Shown here in pieces: positions 34,911 to 47,030 of a DNA stretch of 64,000 nucleotides. Under the pieces are notes generated by a model. It saw only the letters and a list, made by a program, of their open reading frames with translations, was not told the origin of the DNA and made no database searches. Positions within the stretch are counted from its first letter, which is position 1. Every line of letters begins with the position of its first letter. This DNA is from Diphasiastrum complanatum. Lineage: Eukaryota; Streptophyta; Lycopodiopsida; Lycopodiales; Lycopodiaceae. Position numbers and translations under genes: made by a program. Location: contig CM055095.1 in NCBI GenBank assembly GCA_029204225.1, positions 66,489,940 to 66,553,939 of the forward strand, read 5' to 3'.

Positions 34911-35423
34911 TCATCGAAGAATCGAAAGTGCCTCTAAATGTTGCAATGCAACATAAATACATTGATGATAGAAAGATAAAATGACTGATGATAACACTAC
35001 TCTTTGTCCTTGGCGCTTCACAACAAGCTCCGCACATAATGACAAGAAATCATTAAATTTATTACGAAGACATCCAAACGTTTCCAAAGCAAAGGGGATG
35101 AATTTTTCACCAAATGCAAGATCATTATAATCTCTCTCTTTCTCTTGAGCTGTGTGAGATGCAACAGCCCCTTGCGTGGTGGAAGAACGACGAAGAAGGT
35201 CCTGTCGAGAGGGATCAACAGTAACGACATCTCCGAGAGTGCGAATTCTCTCACGAGAGAGAACAAGGTCAACACGTCGATGAGATGATTGCCCAGATGG
35301 CCCTGGCAAAACGTGTGTCTGCTCTCGAACAACATGGAAGCCACTATCATGAGCAATAGCTGCAAAAACGTCACGAATGGAATCATGTGACACTATACGA
35401 TCACTTCCTGAGGGGCACCGCAT
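34911..35423 (-). pseudogene. Orphan R2-type restriction-like endonuclease domain
   Basis: A 170-codon open frame. It begins CPSGSDRIVSHDSIRDV, with a Cys and two His (C3, H13, H37) in the arrangement of the zinc-binding cluster before the nuclease of site-specific LINEs. Then HRRVDLVLSRERIRTLGDVV has Asp52 and Asp65 separated by 12 residues, matching the R/K-P-D-X12-14-D signature except that Pro is Val. Further conserved-looking positions are AQEKERDYNDLAFGEKFIP and ALETFGCL. I recognise the style from C-termini of uncharacterised plant and algal reverse-transcriptase proteins. No reverse transcriptase is visible upstream (right) within the window, so it is a fragment or an isolated gene. 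The start codon is arbitrary. Confidence 0.55.
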
Positions 35424-37380
35424 AAGATGCTACCCAGAGACCCATTATTGTACATATGTGTGTTACTATAAAGTCTTAAAAGAAAATCATTTCCAAGATC
35501 ATGTTAATGATTCTAATCGTAATCCGAATTGCTCAAGTTTCCTTTGTATTTTGAAGGCACCTCTCCCCACACAATGTTCATGCGGATTTACAACCAAAAT
35601 TTCAGGTGATCATTCTTCTCATGATCAGCCAATCAAATGTTGACACATAGCACATGAGCTTTTTGGTGGAATACGCTTTGGATAGCCAATGACGCGAGCT
35701 GCCACATAGCACATGCACATTTCACCAAACAACAAAATTGACAAAAATGTACAAAAATTTGCACTAGAAATGCGAAAAAAATATCTAGAAAAAAAAAAAA
35801 AAGTTCTGCCTCCGCACATTGGAATTACGCAAGGAAAGGCCCTCTTCCTCTCGAGTGGTCTACATGCTCGAGCACACGCCCTGGGGTTCTCGGCCTAGGG
35901 CAGTGGGCTCTGCTAGGGCGGAATGCCCTCGAGGGAGGTCCTTTTCCTCCACGTAACAACCTACTGATTTTTTCACAGTGTATTTTAGTAAAACCTTAGA
36001 AGCCACAATATCACACCTGATTTATTATTCCAAGAATTGATGGAGTAATAAATGTGTAATGCATTATTACTAGACATCTTCCAAAGCACATTACATTTTG
36101 TAAGGTACGTTTACTATCATTAAAAAGTCTTGATCATGTATTTATCATAAAATTAAATTATTAAACTTACTATTTTTAGCAAATCGTGATTTGTGGTCTA
36201 TTTTTAAAAAAAAGTCAGTAAGTAATCATGGCAAGGGAAGGCCCCCGCCCGGGAGCCTTCCGCGCCTGGGAGGTGCCTCGGGCTGTAGCCCTCTAGGTTT
36301 GGGGGTTTCCCTGTACGTGAGAGGCACTTATTTTCAAGGTCCCATTCATGAGTCTTATGTATTTTCAAGATTCCATCCATCATAACTTTCTATTTTGAGG
36401 GAAATTATAGCCAATCAAATTTCTAGAACATAATGAGGTCGTATTGTTATGACCTAGGTAATGGTGGTCCCCAAACTCAATTTGGACCATTCATTTATTC
36501 AAGGTTTGAGAAGACACAATTATGTATAAAGGGAAGGCCCTCGTGACCCATTTGAGGTTCTTCCCCAACATAAAGCACTGCTAGAAAAATGCTAAGAATA
36601 TATTTTACTATCTATAGTAAAGTTTGAGACATCCATAATTGCTATTCATAGTAAAAACACATTAAGAATGTGTATGCATTAGGGAAAATGTGAGATCAAA
36701 ATGAGCCCTTTAACACGTTTGACTTTAGAGAGAGGTTACGTAGAGAGAGAATGGAAACCAGTATCGTTTGGTTGCCATTTTTCGAGTTTCTGGTAATGAC
36801 CGCATTCTAATTAGTGTGGTTAAAACTAGCTCTAACTTTGGGCATTAATTAGTTAAGCGTGCTTGTAATTACGAAAGTCGAAATTTCTTTGCATGTTTCA
36901 GCCAACTTGAAATCTTCGTATTTTCTTTGCAAAATATGTAGCGGGAGCACTACAAACTCAAATTTTTGTATGCTCATAGTAAAATATGAGGTGGGAGAAT
37001 TATGAGCTTGACATAGTCAATACAAAGCATGAGGTATTGATGATCAATCTTTTGAGATGTTATAGTTTTCAACAATGGAAAAGTTTCATTTTCAACAAGT
37101 GATACACCTCGAAGGCCTCCATGTCTCATGCCAAAGGAATATAGTTCAATAGCATTTTGTAAATGAGTAAAGGTAATATATTTAGAATGAATAATAACAA
37201 TACAATCTCAAACTTAAACTTTTGATTGAAAGAAAATAGTACATCAGAACCAATATAATATCAACTTACCAGATCATAATCATCGAATGTAACAATGTTT
37301 CTTCTACTAATGTCATGTCCTCCAATAGTTTCTACATTGCTCGAGGAGATTATTATTGAGTCCTCGGAGGATATTTTTTT
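35424..37380. other. Unassigned spacer with GC-rich patches
   Basis: GCCACATAGCACATG occurs near 35700, with a partial copy near 35641. Two GC-rich patches (35840-35950 and 36230-36330) share words such as GGAAGGCCC and CTCGAG-like sites. The rest is AT-rich. No domain-bearing frame was found. Confidence 0.35.
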
Positions 37381-37385
37381 GGATT

Positions 37386-37589
37386 TCAAAATTCTTCTTC
37401 ATTCGGCAAAGTTTTCTCATAGGCTTTTGATAATTCAATTATGGCCTTCAAAGCCTCCTTTCCAGATTTCCAGTTGTCGTCTTTATCAAAATCTATCTCA
37501 CTTTTGAGATTGTTATAACTATAATCAATAATGTCAAAAAATTCTAAGAACTGTTTTGCGTAAATTGAGAAGACTTTATCCTCCCTCAT
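37386..37589 (-). pseudogene. Possible copia gag fragment
   Basis: A 67-codon frame (MREDKVFSIYAKQFLEFF, then KEALKAIIELSKAYEKTL) has the charged helical look of the copia gag UBN2-type region, and a copia zinc knuckle/protease fragment lies 360 bp downstream on the same strand. The match is weak. Confidence 0.3.
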
Positions 37590-37949
37590 ATTAAAAACAT
37601 CTTCTATATCATTAAAATGCCAAGCGTGTCAGCATTATGCCGAAGGATTTCACAGTTGTGTTCAGGTTATGGGACTCATATGACAACTTTGCTGAGTGCT
37701 TCTACCTAGCTCCATCCTCTCCCCCGAAACTGGTAACTGAAAAGAAAAAAACGAAAGCAACCTCGACTTGACTAATATTGCGTGTGCAAAATGGGTGAGT
37801 CTCAAAGAGGAGGAGGTCCCTTGGTACCCCTCAAAAAGTCAGGGATTTTTCAAAGACCTCTTCGTTCAAGGACATTTTGAGAACAATATATTTTTCTTCT
37901 CCTAAATCTCGTAAGTCTCATAAATCCCCATCCAAATCTTGTGTAAGGT

Positions 37950-38192
37950 TTAGAATGTGTCCTTTTGGAAAGTCATGTGGGAGCTAGCCCCACTCTCAAT
38001 CCACCAAGTGTCCTTTGAGTTATTTTTGCTTGTTGGGGTGGATGTAGATGCCATCAAAGATGAGATCTCCTCATCTCCATCCTCTTCATATGCAAGGTTC
38101 CCTTGTTTGTCCTCCTCCTCTTTTGGTCTTAGCCTCTTGTAGCATTCGGATGCATAATGCCCCTTCTTTTTGTTAGATTTTATAATGCTCAA
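37950..38192 (-). pseudogene. Copia nucleocapsid and protease fragment
   Basis: The sense strand reads KKGHYASECYKR (end of a CCHC knuckle whose first Cys pair is lost), an acidic linker, then WWIESGASSHMTFQKDTF. The last block is the copia protease active site, with Glu in place of the catalytic Asp. Confidence 0.75.
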
Positions 38193-38299
38193 CCTTAAAC
38201 AAATCTTTCAAGTAATGAGCATCTTGAAGAACTGAAGGCCAACTTCATAATTTCGGACCTTCACATTTTTCTCTTTTTCTTTTTACCTTAACATTTTTC

Positions 38300-38590
38300 A
38301 GGCACCTTCGCCTTTTTCGCAGATCAGCGAAAAATGCGACACACTTGCCAAGTGGCCAGAAGCCTTAGAAATCATTCTTAAGGCACCTTTTGCTTTTTCG
38401 CCTTCTTCGCATTTTTCCTTTACAAAAAATACGACACACTGGCCAAGTGGCCAGAATGCCTTAGAAACCATTCTTAAGGCACCTTTTGCTTTTTCGTCTT
38501 CTTCGCATTTTTCCCTTCATAAAAAATACGACACACTGGCCAGAATGACTTAGAAACCATTTCTAGACCACCTTCACCTTTTTTGCCTTT
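38300..38590 (+). repeat. Tandem repeat, about 96 bp
   Basis: Three to four diverged copies of a unit with AAGGCACCTTTTGCTTTTTC, TTCTTCGCATTTTTCC, ACGACACACTGGCCA and GCCTTAGAAACCATTCTTA. The first copy has a shorter spacing. The wording recalls the GCGACACTGCA subrepeats in the copia LTR at 51890-52200, so this may be an LTR remnant. It abuts the copia protease fragment that follows. Confidence 0.75.
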
Positions 38591-39026
38591 AACTTTCATG
38601 ACCAAAGAAGGAGAACAACAGGATATCGATTCTTGGTATCTAGACTTCGGAGCAACTCAACACATGACTCACCATCGCGACTGGTTCAACGACTACAAGT
38701 CATTTACCCACTGTCGAGTTGTGCAACTTGGAGACAACTCATCACATACAATTGGAGGTGAAGGAACAGTCAGAGTTGAGTTCAAAAGAGGTGAGGTCAA
38801 GTTGCTATCCAACATTCTCCACGTTCCAAATCTGACCAAGAATCTGCTCTCAGTTAGCAGAATCACCAATTCAAGTCAGAGGGTCGAATTCGATACGGAT
38901 GGCTACACAATTCTTGACAAATCCCGGAAGGTGCTACTCTACGGAAGAAGAAGCGGCTATTTTTACAAACTTAGCCACTGCTACTCTTCTAACAGTCAAG
39001 CTCTTCACACAGCCACTTCTGAATAA
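38577..39026 (+). pseudogene. Copia protease and pre-integrase fragment
   Basis: An open frame of about 147 codons. SWYLDFGATQHMTHHRDW is the protease active-site block with Asp kept but D-F-G in place of D-S-G. LSNILHVPNLTKNLLSVSR and YKLSHCYSSNSQAL lead into the GAG-pre-integrase region, after which a TAA ends it. Sequence on both sides is unrelated. It resembles the corresponding part of element A (LEHCYSNTSQALK). Confidence 0.85.
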
Positions 39027-39500
<474 letters not shown>

Positions 39501-39534
39501 ACGCCCTCCCTGCACGCACCAAGTACAGACGTCT

Positions 39535-40110
39535 AAAAAATCTAGCTACAAACAAGGAACTCTTGAGACTCCAATAGAGAATGATGTCCATGAAGGATCT
39601 TTCACCACCTCTTAAAGGATCCCTTACAAGATGTTCCACAAATGTGTCTATATACATGTAGCACACTTCAAAACTAAACACCATGCCAAGCCATGGATTC
39701 AAAGGCATTTTGTGCACTTGAAGATACATCAATTAAACTATTAAGTGCATACATAATGTTGCCAAAGACAACTTGCCTTGCTTGATCCATATGATTGAGC
39801 CTTGATGGCTCCATCTTGATACTCAAGGTTCTTCTTGGAGTCCTCGGGTATTGAGCTTGCTCCTCCACTTGACTTGATTCCAAATCATCAATGAGTTGAA
39901 TAAGGTGTTGATCCAAAGGTGCTTCTTCAAGTTGACAACTTCTTTGGTGGAAAACAAATAGATTCTACAATCTCTACTTGAGGAGCAAAATAATATCATT
40001 ATTCATATCATTGAAATAGGATAATCTTTGGTCCTTACATTGGAATGATCAGAGTCAAAGCATGTGGACCCAAAGATTTTCAATACAAATGAAGTTTCAT
40101 CTTTTATGAC
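39535..40110 (-). pseudogene. Copia integrase-RT linker fragment, copy 1
   Basis: The sense strand carries a decayed integrase C-terminus (FVLKIFGSTCF near 40060) and the linker to RT (KMEPSRLNHMDQARQ near 39800). It is clearly related to 57640-58160, sharing for example CTACAAACAAGGAAC and TTTCACCACCTCTTAAAGGA. Confidence 0.7.
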
Positions 40111-40135
40111 ACTATTCAAACTATAAAAATAGTCA

Positions 40136-41119
40136 TCAGCAAGAGGTTCCATAGGGTTGTCCTTTTCGTGCTCTTTTTCCTCCGCTTGTGCTCTCTGTAC
40201 CCAGTGTCATATCTTCTGGTACTATCTCCTTTTCCCTCCCATTCGGATATGGCATTGAAGTTGAGGGTTGGTCATCAGTGACCGATGGCGGTGGTGAGGG
40301 AGCCACTTCCTTCCTCTTCTGTGCTCGCATAACGGCTAACACATGGACATGGAAATGTTGCCTTTCTGGTGGCATCCCCGCCGGAATTGTTGCTCATTGT
40401 ATTGCAATGAAGTTCAATGGTGCGCTAGTCCCAGGTCTCAATGGACAACTCTTGAAGCAGTGTCCATAACCGCATTCTCAGTAGAAGGATGTACATTGTC
40501 CCTTGTAAGGACATTCAGCAATTTTGTGACCTTCACCACATCCGTAGCAACCGTAATTTCTTCCGCCTTGATGCTGAGTTTGAGCTGCATAGGTTTCAAT
40601 ATATTCATTTATGGCAGGATCCATATATGGTTCATCCAGCCCATACCATTGTTGTTGCACAAGTTGAGGTGGTACTGGCATCTCTAGTTCTGCTGCTGTC
40701 AAGTTTACGTGGGCCACTTGTGGATTGGCTGGCCCCAGTGGTGCAGGTAAGGCCATACGTTGATGATTATTCGGTGCGTCATATCTGGGTGCCGTATTTG
40801 GTGCCCCTCGATGCTTGTAGATCTAGAGGAAGCGGATGGGATCTGATGATTTGTCATATTCTGGTATCTCCATCTGAGGTGCCCTCTGGACTGCTTGCAA
40901 GAGAGCGACAAGTACGGGTTGACCCATTGGATCCATTGGCACGGATTCTGGTTCTGTCTCTTGTTGCGCAGCTGCTAATCTGGGAAGGTGTGGTGTCTGA
41001 TTTGCTGTCCTTCTTGCTACTGATCGTCCAGATCTCAGATTCATCCTATGGTGGGGTCCAAGATAGTTGGATCTTGCTTGTACAATGGGATGCACTCTGG
41101 ATCTTAAGGATCTAATCAA
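40136..41119 (-). pseudogene. Ty3/gypsy gag, internally deleted
   Basis: Gag starts at about 41119 and soon reads MNLRSGRSVARR, a form common at gypsy gag N-termini, and then EIPEYDKSSDPIRFL. It jumps to the nucleocapsid part at 40478-40756 with no capsid core between. NYGCYGCGEGHKIAECPYKG is a CCHC knuckle with three residues between the second Cys and His where four are usual; a second degenerate knuckle (ECGYGHCFKSCPLR) follows. A basic, Pro-rich tail ends at 40136. Protease and pol are absent; the copia linker fragment abuts on the left. Confidence 0.75.
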
Positions 41120-42252
41120 TCTGATTGGCCAGAAGTGAACTCAGGCTCCTTACGATGGTTTTCCTTGATAGCTTTTTACTCCTTACACTGATTGACCTGA
41201 GATTTTGACAGTAGCTAGATCTGGTGCACATCTTTCAACTGATCTAGTCTGCGAGGGTTCTCTTGTGTGAGGGTTGGCTGTGTGAGGGTTAGTTGTTTTG
41301 CAGACAAAAAACCTTGAAATCTCTCAGATCATTGGGAAATAACTCTCGCAAGGATAACAAGAGCTGAATCTGGTCTTGATGTGACTCTCAAAATCTTTGC
41401 GGGAGTTAACTCTCACAACAAGTGAAAATTTCACTGTTTGCAAGGTTTCAAAACCACTAATTTGGCTTGATCTTCACCAATAATCAGTACTAATTCTCAA
41501 AGGCTTCATCACTAATGGAAATTGTCATTCTGGATCAATTGGAGTGGTCTGCGAGAGTTCTCTCTGAATGGATTTGCTAGATCTTCACTATTTAGTGATT
41601 TTTTAGCACTTAAACCCAATTTTTTGCTCATTGGAATCAAACTAACTCTCGCAAACTCTTTTGTGTCCTGGTCTCACTGAGATGGAACTTCAGAATTCTC
41701 TACGAGGGTTCTTGCCTACTAGAACTGAAAATTTTAGTGTCTGCGAGGGTTCTTTGGTATTTTTCCCGTCTTTTTTCCATTAGGAACTCTCGTACAGGCA
41801 CTTAGACAGTGAGCTTGAAATTTTTTTGGTTTTTTACAAGGATTTCTTAGATTTCTATGATTTTTTTTTTCTAATTTTTGCAATCTGCTTAGAATTAACT
41901 CTCGCAGGCTTCTATGCAGGTCTGGGACAGTACCTAGGAGCTGCTGCCAGCCATGCGAGGGTTATCTCTCACTAGTTTTGGAGAAAACAAAATCTGATGG
42001 AAATTTTGGCTCTTTTTCTCTCCAAAATGTAAATTGGTGTGTTTTTTTGGATTTTCTCAGGTTTTGGTTTGGATGTCAAGCCCTTAGAGACTGTTCAGGG
42101 TCTCCTCTACCCTCTCACACCTCCTCCACTAGTTGTGAACAGTCCAAACACAGAAAAATACAGAAAACTAACTCTAAACACCCAAAAATCTTCCTAAAAC
42201 TACTCCAAAAAGCAAGAAATAGTTAAAATACAGCTATACTAGTTAGTGAAAA
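41120..42252 (-). other. Gypsy 5' leader
   Basis: Between the gag start and the primer-binding site the + strand shows many copies of a loose CTCGCAAGAG/CTCTCGCA word (41270-41960). No coding signal. The length of about 1.1 kb is plausible for a gypsy leader. Confidence 0.45.
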
Positions 42253-42268
42253 CCTATCAACGGCACCA
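42253..42268 (-). other. Putative gypsy primer-binding site
   Basis: On the sense strand TGGTGCCGTTGATAGG lies one base after ..GACCCTACA, the likely LTR end at 42270. It resembles the TGGCGCCGTTG-type site of several plant gypsy lineages. The LTR would extend right into the compound microsatellite. Confidence 0.5.
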
Positions 42269-42391
42269 CTGTAGGGTCGAAGATCTCACGTGGTAGTAGC
42301 CCTCCCAGCTACCAACAAGGGTTAGAACACTAGATAGGTGCTTAACTGTGAATAGATGCTACTTTTAGATAGTTCTCTACTTTTTCTCTAA

Positions 42392-42602
<211 letters not shown>

Positions 42603-43154
42603 TGGAGGTTAGCTCAAATGCTTCTTGTGCTTGCTAATGCAAAAAGTTTAACTATGGAAACCAAGTGACTTGCAAACTTGAGAGCAAAAGGAAAACACAA
42701 TCAAGCACATTAGCAAGTGAGGATGCTTCTCTCTAAAATTTGGCAGAGTTTCCTCCTTCTTATTAAGCATGCAAATAGAGTACATGAGATGCCTTTTTAT
42801 AAATGGGGAAGGCCCTTGCCCCAAAATACTATTGGCTAATATGTACACTAATCCTATCCATTCATCTTGGACCCAACTTGATCCAAAGGTCTTAAAAAAG
42901 TACGTTGGATTTCACATGATGCATGTGAGTCTCCATTTGGACCCAACTTAAAAGAGTCAACACTAAGTTTCTAACTTGACTTTGGGCCTCAAGTTTATTT
43001 TAACTACAAAAGGGCCCAAATCTATTATTCTATTTACAACTCAGCTTGTGTGCTCATTGGGCCATGGGCGTATATGCGCAGGATGTCATGCCTCGCAACA
43101 TATTTTATTAGCCGATATTATTTATTTCCAATATGTTGGGAATACCCCCAACAG
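42603..43154. other. Unassigned spacer
   Basis: No domain-bearing frame. Short words such as TTGGACCCAACTT occur twice (about 42870 and 42938). Confidence 0.35.
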
Positions 43155-44976
43155 TTGTGGATAGAGCAACTGTACTCTGCTTCTTACTTGACCAGGAAAA
43201 GCAACTGTCACAAAGCTGGAATACATACCCTGTGGTGGATCTACGATCATCATAGTCACCTTTTCAATCTGCATCCACATAGCCACACAACTCATGTAAA
43301 CTCTCATGCTTCCTGTACACCAAGCCATAATCTGAAGTGCCTTTGACATAACGCAAAATGCGTATGGATGCCTTCCAATGCCTTTCCATAGGTGCTGCCA
43401 TAAACTGACTTACAATACCAACAATATAGCATATATCTGGTGTAGTCGTGGTAAGATAAATCAAGCTCCCTACTAATTGCCTATACAGCGTAGCATCAAA
43501 TGGTTGTGATTTGTCAAGCTTAGAAAGCTTTTTACCTGGCTCAATAGGAGTGTTCACTGGCTTGCAATCCTGTAGCCTGAACCTATGCAACAACTCTCTA
43601 ACATACTTCACCTGTGTTAAACCCACCTCATGTCCTTTTTGGCACACCTCTACTCCAAGGCAATAATGCATTAGGTTGAGATCTGTCATCTCACATTGTT
43701 CCATGAAATCTTTCTTGATCATATTTATCATCTCTTGATTATTTCCCATAATAATCAGGTCATCAACATAAAGAACAACCAAAGCAACCATATCATCAAA
43801 GCATAAGACATAAAGATTGGATCAGAGTGTGTTCTCAGAATCCCCTTAGAATGAAAGTAAGCATCAATCTTGCTGTACCATGCACATGGTGCTTGTTTGA
43901 GACCATAAAGTGCTTTCTTCAAGCGAGATACTTTATTCTCTTGTCCTTTCGCTATAAAGCCTTCAGGTTAATCCATGAACACCTCTTCTTCTAACTCACC
44001 ATTTAAAAAAACAAATTTCACATCCATCTGATGTAAAGACCAACCAAAATGTGAAGCTAAAGCAACAAGTAGACGTAGAGTATTCCACTTACATACTGGC
44101 GCAAAGGTCTCCTCATAGTCGATGCCTTTACTTTGTGCATAACCTTTGATCACCAATCTTGCTTTGTACTTTGCTATACTTCCATCTGCAGGGTACTTAG
44201 TCCTATACACCCATTTACAACCAATGGGTTTCTTGCCAACTGGTGGTTCCAGTAAGTCCCATGTGTTATGCTTAGCAATTGACTCCTTCCATGGCCTTGA
44301 CCCAAATGTCATCATCCTTCGTTTCAACATAAGTCGAAGATTCTTTGCTTCGAATTATACTAGATAAGAAAGCATAATTTGCTTCATACCTATCAGGTTG
44401 TGTCTTCTCTCTTGTTGATCTTTGTATCTCTCCCTGGATAGATGTTCCTGGAAAGTCATCTGTGTCACGGCTCTCCATCAATCTCTCAAACCACTTAGAG
44501 AGCTTCCTTTCAGGTGATCGGCTTCCTAGTGAAAATGTATCCCATGATACATCTTTCTCCTTGCGTTTGTCACCTGCAACTTCAATCCTTTTTGCACCAA
44601 AAGGTTTATCTCTACCTCTCCAACTTGTCTCTTGAGGTTGAGTAGTAGTATCATGAGGTGTATCCACATGTCCATCACTAGAAAAGTCAACAAATGGATC
44701 ATCAACAAGAGGAATCCTCACTGTACCATCTTTCCCACTGGATGTGTCCGTCTTCTCAGCATACTCATCTTCATACATCTTGGATTCATCAAAGATAACA
44801 TCATGGCTAACATGTATTTTGTTCTCCATTGGATCAAAACATCTATAGCCCTTCACACGATCATCATATCCTAGGAAAATGCACTTGATAGCTTTTACAT
44901 CAAGCTTACGTCTCTCTTCCTTAGGAATGTGTACAAAGGCCTTACATCAAAAGATTCGCAAGTGGTTCACCTTTGG
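43155..44976 (-). pseudogene. Copia element C, second copy, pol fragment
   Basis: Aligns co-linearly with 11755-13575 at roughly 90 percent identity by eye. It starts (sense) in the integrase C-terminal part (KGYRCFDPMENKIHVS), passes through the linker (REKTQPDRYEANYAF) and RT (CKWVYRTKYPADGS, QMDVKFVFLNGELEEEVF), with a frameshift near 43820 and a stop at 43968. The active-site block [12 protein letters not shown] is kept. It ends inside RNase H (CGYVDAD, then a shift). Both edges are abrupt, so this is a truncated copy. Confidence 0.9.
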
Positions 44977-45617
44977 TGAAAAGCCCCTCTCGCCGATGGA
45001 TGCAATACCCAAGAAGCGTTATGATATTCATAAGCAAAATCCATGTGCCATCGTCTTTCTTCTCGTTATAAAAAATTGCAGAGTAGATCAAGGATCTTGG
45101 TCTCCTTCTCATCGCCATAGCTTGAAGAATCTCACGTTCGAATATGTCAACATGAGAGTCAAGGGCATAATAGGTGCTAAAGCATTATAGTTTTGTGCTT
45201 TGTTGCGATAACTGTTATTTTCAAGTCCCAAGATAAATTTAACTTGAGGTTAATCTAAGCAGTTTATAACCACGGGCTGCACATGTCAGCCAATAATATG
45301 CTTCCAATCTGCCGGACCGAAAATTCAATTTGTCCCAATTTTTTTCGAGTCAAGTGAGTTATGTTACATAGAAGCCACTATGTCAAGAGATTAGAGCATA
45401 TTGTGATTGTGAATCCATTAGGAAGTTTGAGATGAGTGTATGCAAATCGTAGATTATATGACTGTCAAACAATTTTAATAAGTGTCTACTCTATATCGGA
45501 ATGATCATTCTGATACTCTACACTCTATTCAACTAACAACTTAGAAATTAGATGATAAATCTTGCTCTGATATCATGAAGGTATCAGATGCAATAAATCA
45601 AATTGAGATAACAACAT
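44977..45617. other. Unassigned spacer right of the copia copy
   Basis: A plus-strand frame continues to 45190 (PMDAIPKKRYDIHKQNP) across the junction with antisense copia sequence; I see no domain in it. TGATATCAGAGC-like words in antisense lie near 45565. Confidence 0.3.
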
Positions 45618-46500
45618 GCTCGGATACCATGCTGGGATTCAGAAGAAGTATCGGGAGTGGCTGATAATCCTCAGTACATGAACCTACATCTATTGGATTT
45701 GAGATTTGCTTTGATTACTCGAAGATAGATCTACTTGATCCAAGCCTCGAAGTCGCTTTGATCAAAATAGTCAATTTCATAGACATGCATGAATTAGATT
45801 GATTTACAATATAATTGCGGAAGTAAAATAGAACAGATCTTAGAGCATTACAATCGACACAAATTATCAATCACATGAGTAGTTTAATCTATGAATCAGT
45901 TTCTGTACAAGACTAGGACTCAAACAAAAACAGAAATAATGCAAACGACACGACACGACAATGCTCGAATTTTTGAAAAGTTTGACTTAGTCAAAGAATG
46001 TGTACAAATCTGAATGCAGTTGCCTACACGATTTTTCTAATATAATACTCTATGATAACAGAGAAAAAGATGGAATAAGACACAAAGTTAAAATAGTCTA
46101 AGAGTAAGAGTAACCTTTTGTAACTTAGTAGTAACTTCTTTACATCGATTGTTATCGAATATATACACATGGCTATCTAATTAAAAGAATGCTTAATCTG
46201 TATTTTCACAAATAGGATTATGGCACTACATGTTGTTAGTAGTTGTCGGACAGAATCTGGTTCCATTAGATATTTTGTCCGAGCATGATAGTGTTGATTT
46301 GCCAAATAATCGAGAGTCAATGGTGACTACTCAATAGTTCAATGATGGTTGAATAGTTGATGGTGATTATCGTATAAACGATGATACCCAGATCAATGGT
46401 TCAACATGTCAACAGAAACACTATCATCGAATACTTTGTATTTATGCAGAGTATGTGTCTGTACAAGTACTTACACACATCAAATGAATGGATCTAGATT
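45618..46500 (-). repeat. Putative LTR with primer-binding site, minus strand
   Basis: On the sense strand ..CCCAGCA is followed directly by TGGTATCCGAGC (45618-45629), a one-mismatch copia primer-binding site. The LTR would thus begin at 45630 on the + strand (TGCTGGG). Its right end near 46500 is not defined. Confidence 0.4.
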
Positions 46501-46690
46501 AGCAATGCGATAAAGGATGGAGAAGATAGAAATCCAAGACAAAGAAGATGTTAAAGTATACAAAAGGAACAACTAATTTTAGTTTGATTACAAAAGACAA
46601 CATGATTTACCTAAACTATAGAGTTATCTTGAAACTGACTGGGCTAAGAACGTGTAAATGATAGAAGATTAACCACATTAGCAATGGTTG

Positions 46691-47030
46691 TTTTTTGTGG
46701 TCCAGCAAAAAGCAACATATTATATCTCTTTCGACCATTGAAGCTAGATATAAAGCATTAAGTTTAGCAACTCAACAAACCATTTGACTACAACAACTAT
46801 TAGTTGAAATTGGTATGAAACAAACACAAAGTACAATAATTTTAAATGATAGCCAAAGTGGAATATAGTTAGCAAAAAACCATTGTTTTATGCAAGAACA
46901 AAACATATAGAGGTAAAATGTCAGTTTATACATGAGAAGTTGCAATCTAGGGATGTGAATGTAGCACACTACAACACTAGATTTACAATTGGCTAACATA
47001 TCTATGAAATTTTTGGGCAAAGACTTCATA
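46691..47030 (+). pseudogene. Copia RNase H fragment
   Basis: The plus strand reads FLWSSKKQHIISLSTIEARY, then LQQLLVEIGMKQTQSTIIL, then after a shift ARTKHIEVKCQFIHEKLQSR. Several stops (near 46783, 46867) break it. It is the RNase H C-terminal half only. Confidence 0.8.

Noticed and set aside
38300-38590. CRISPR-like array
   Set aside because: The units are contiguous tandem repeats without unique spacers, in a plant genome.
44879-45190. 103-codon plus-strand frame
   Set aside because: Its first third is the antisense of copia integrase, so the frame crosses a transposon junction; no domain is seen.
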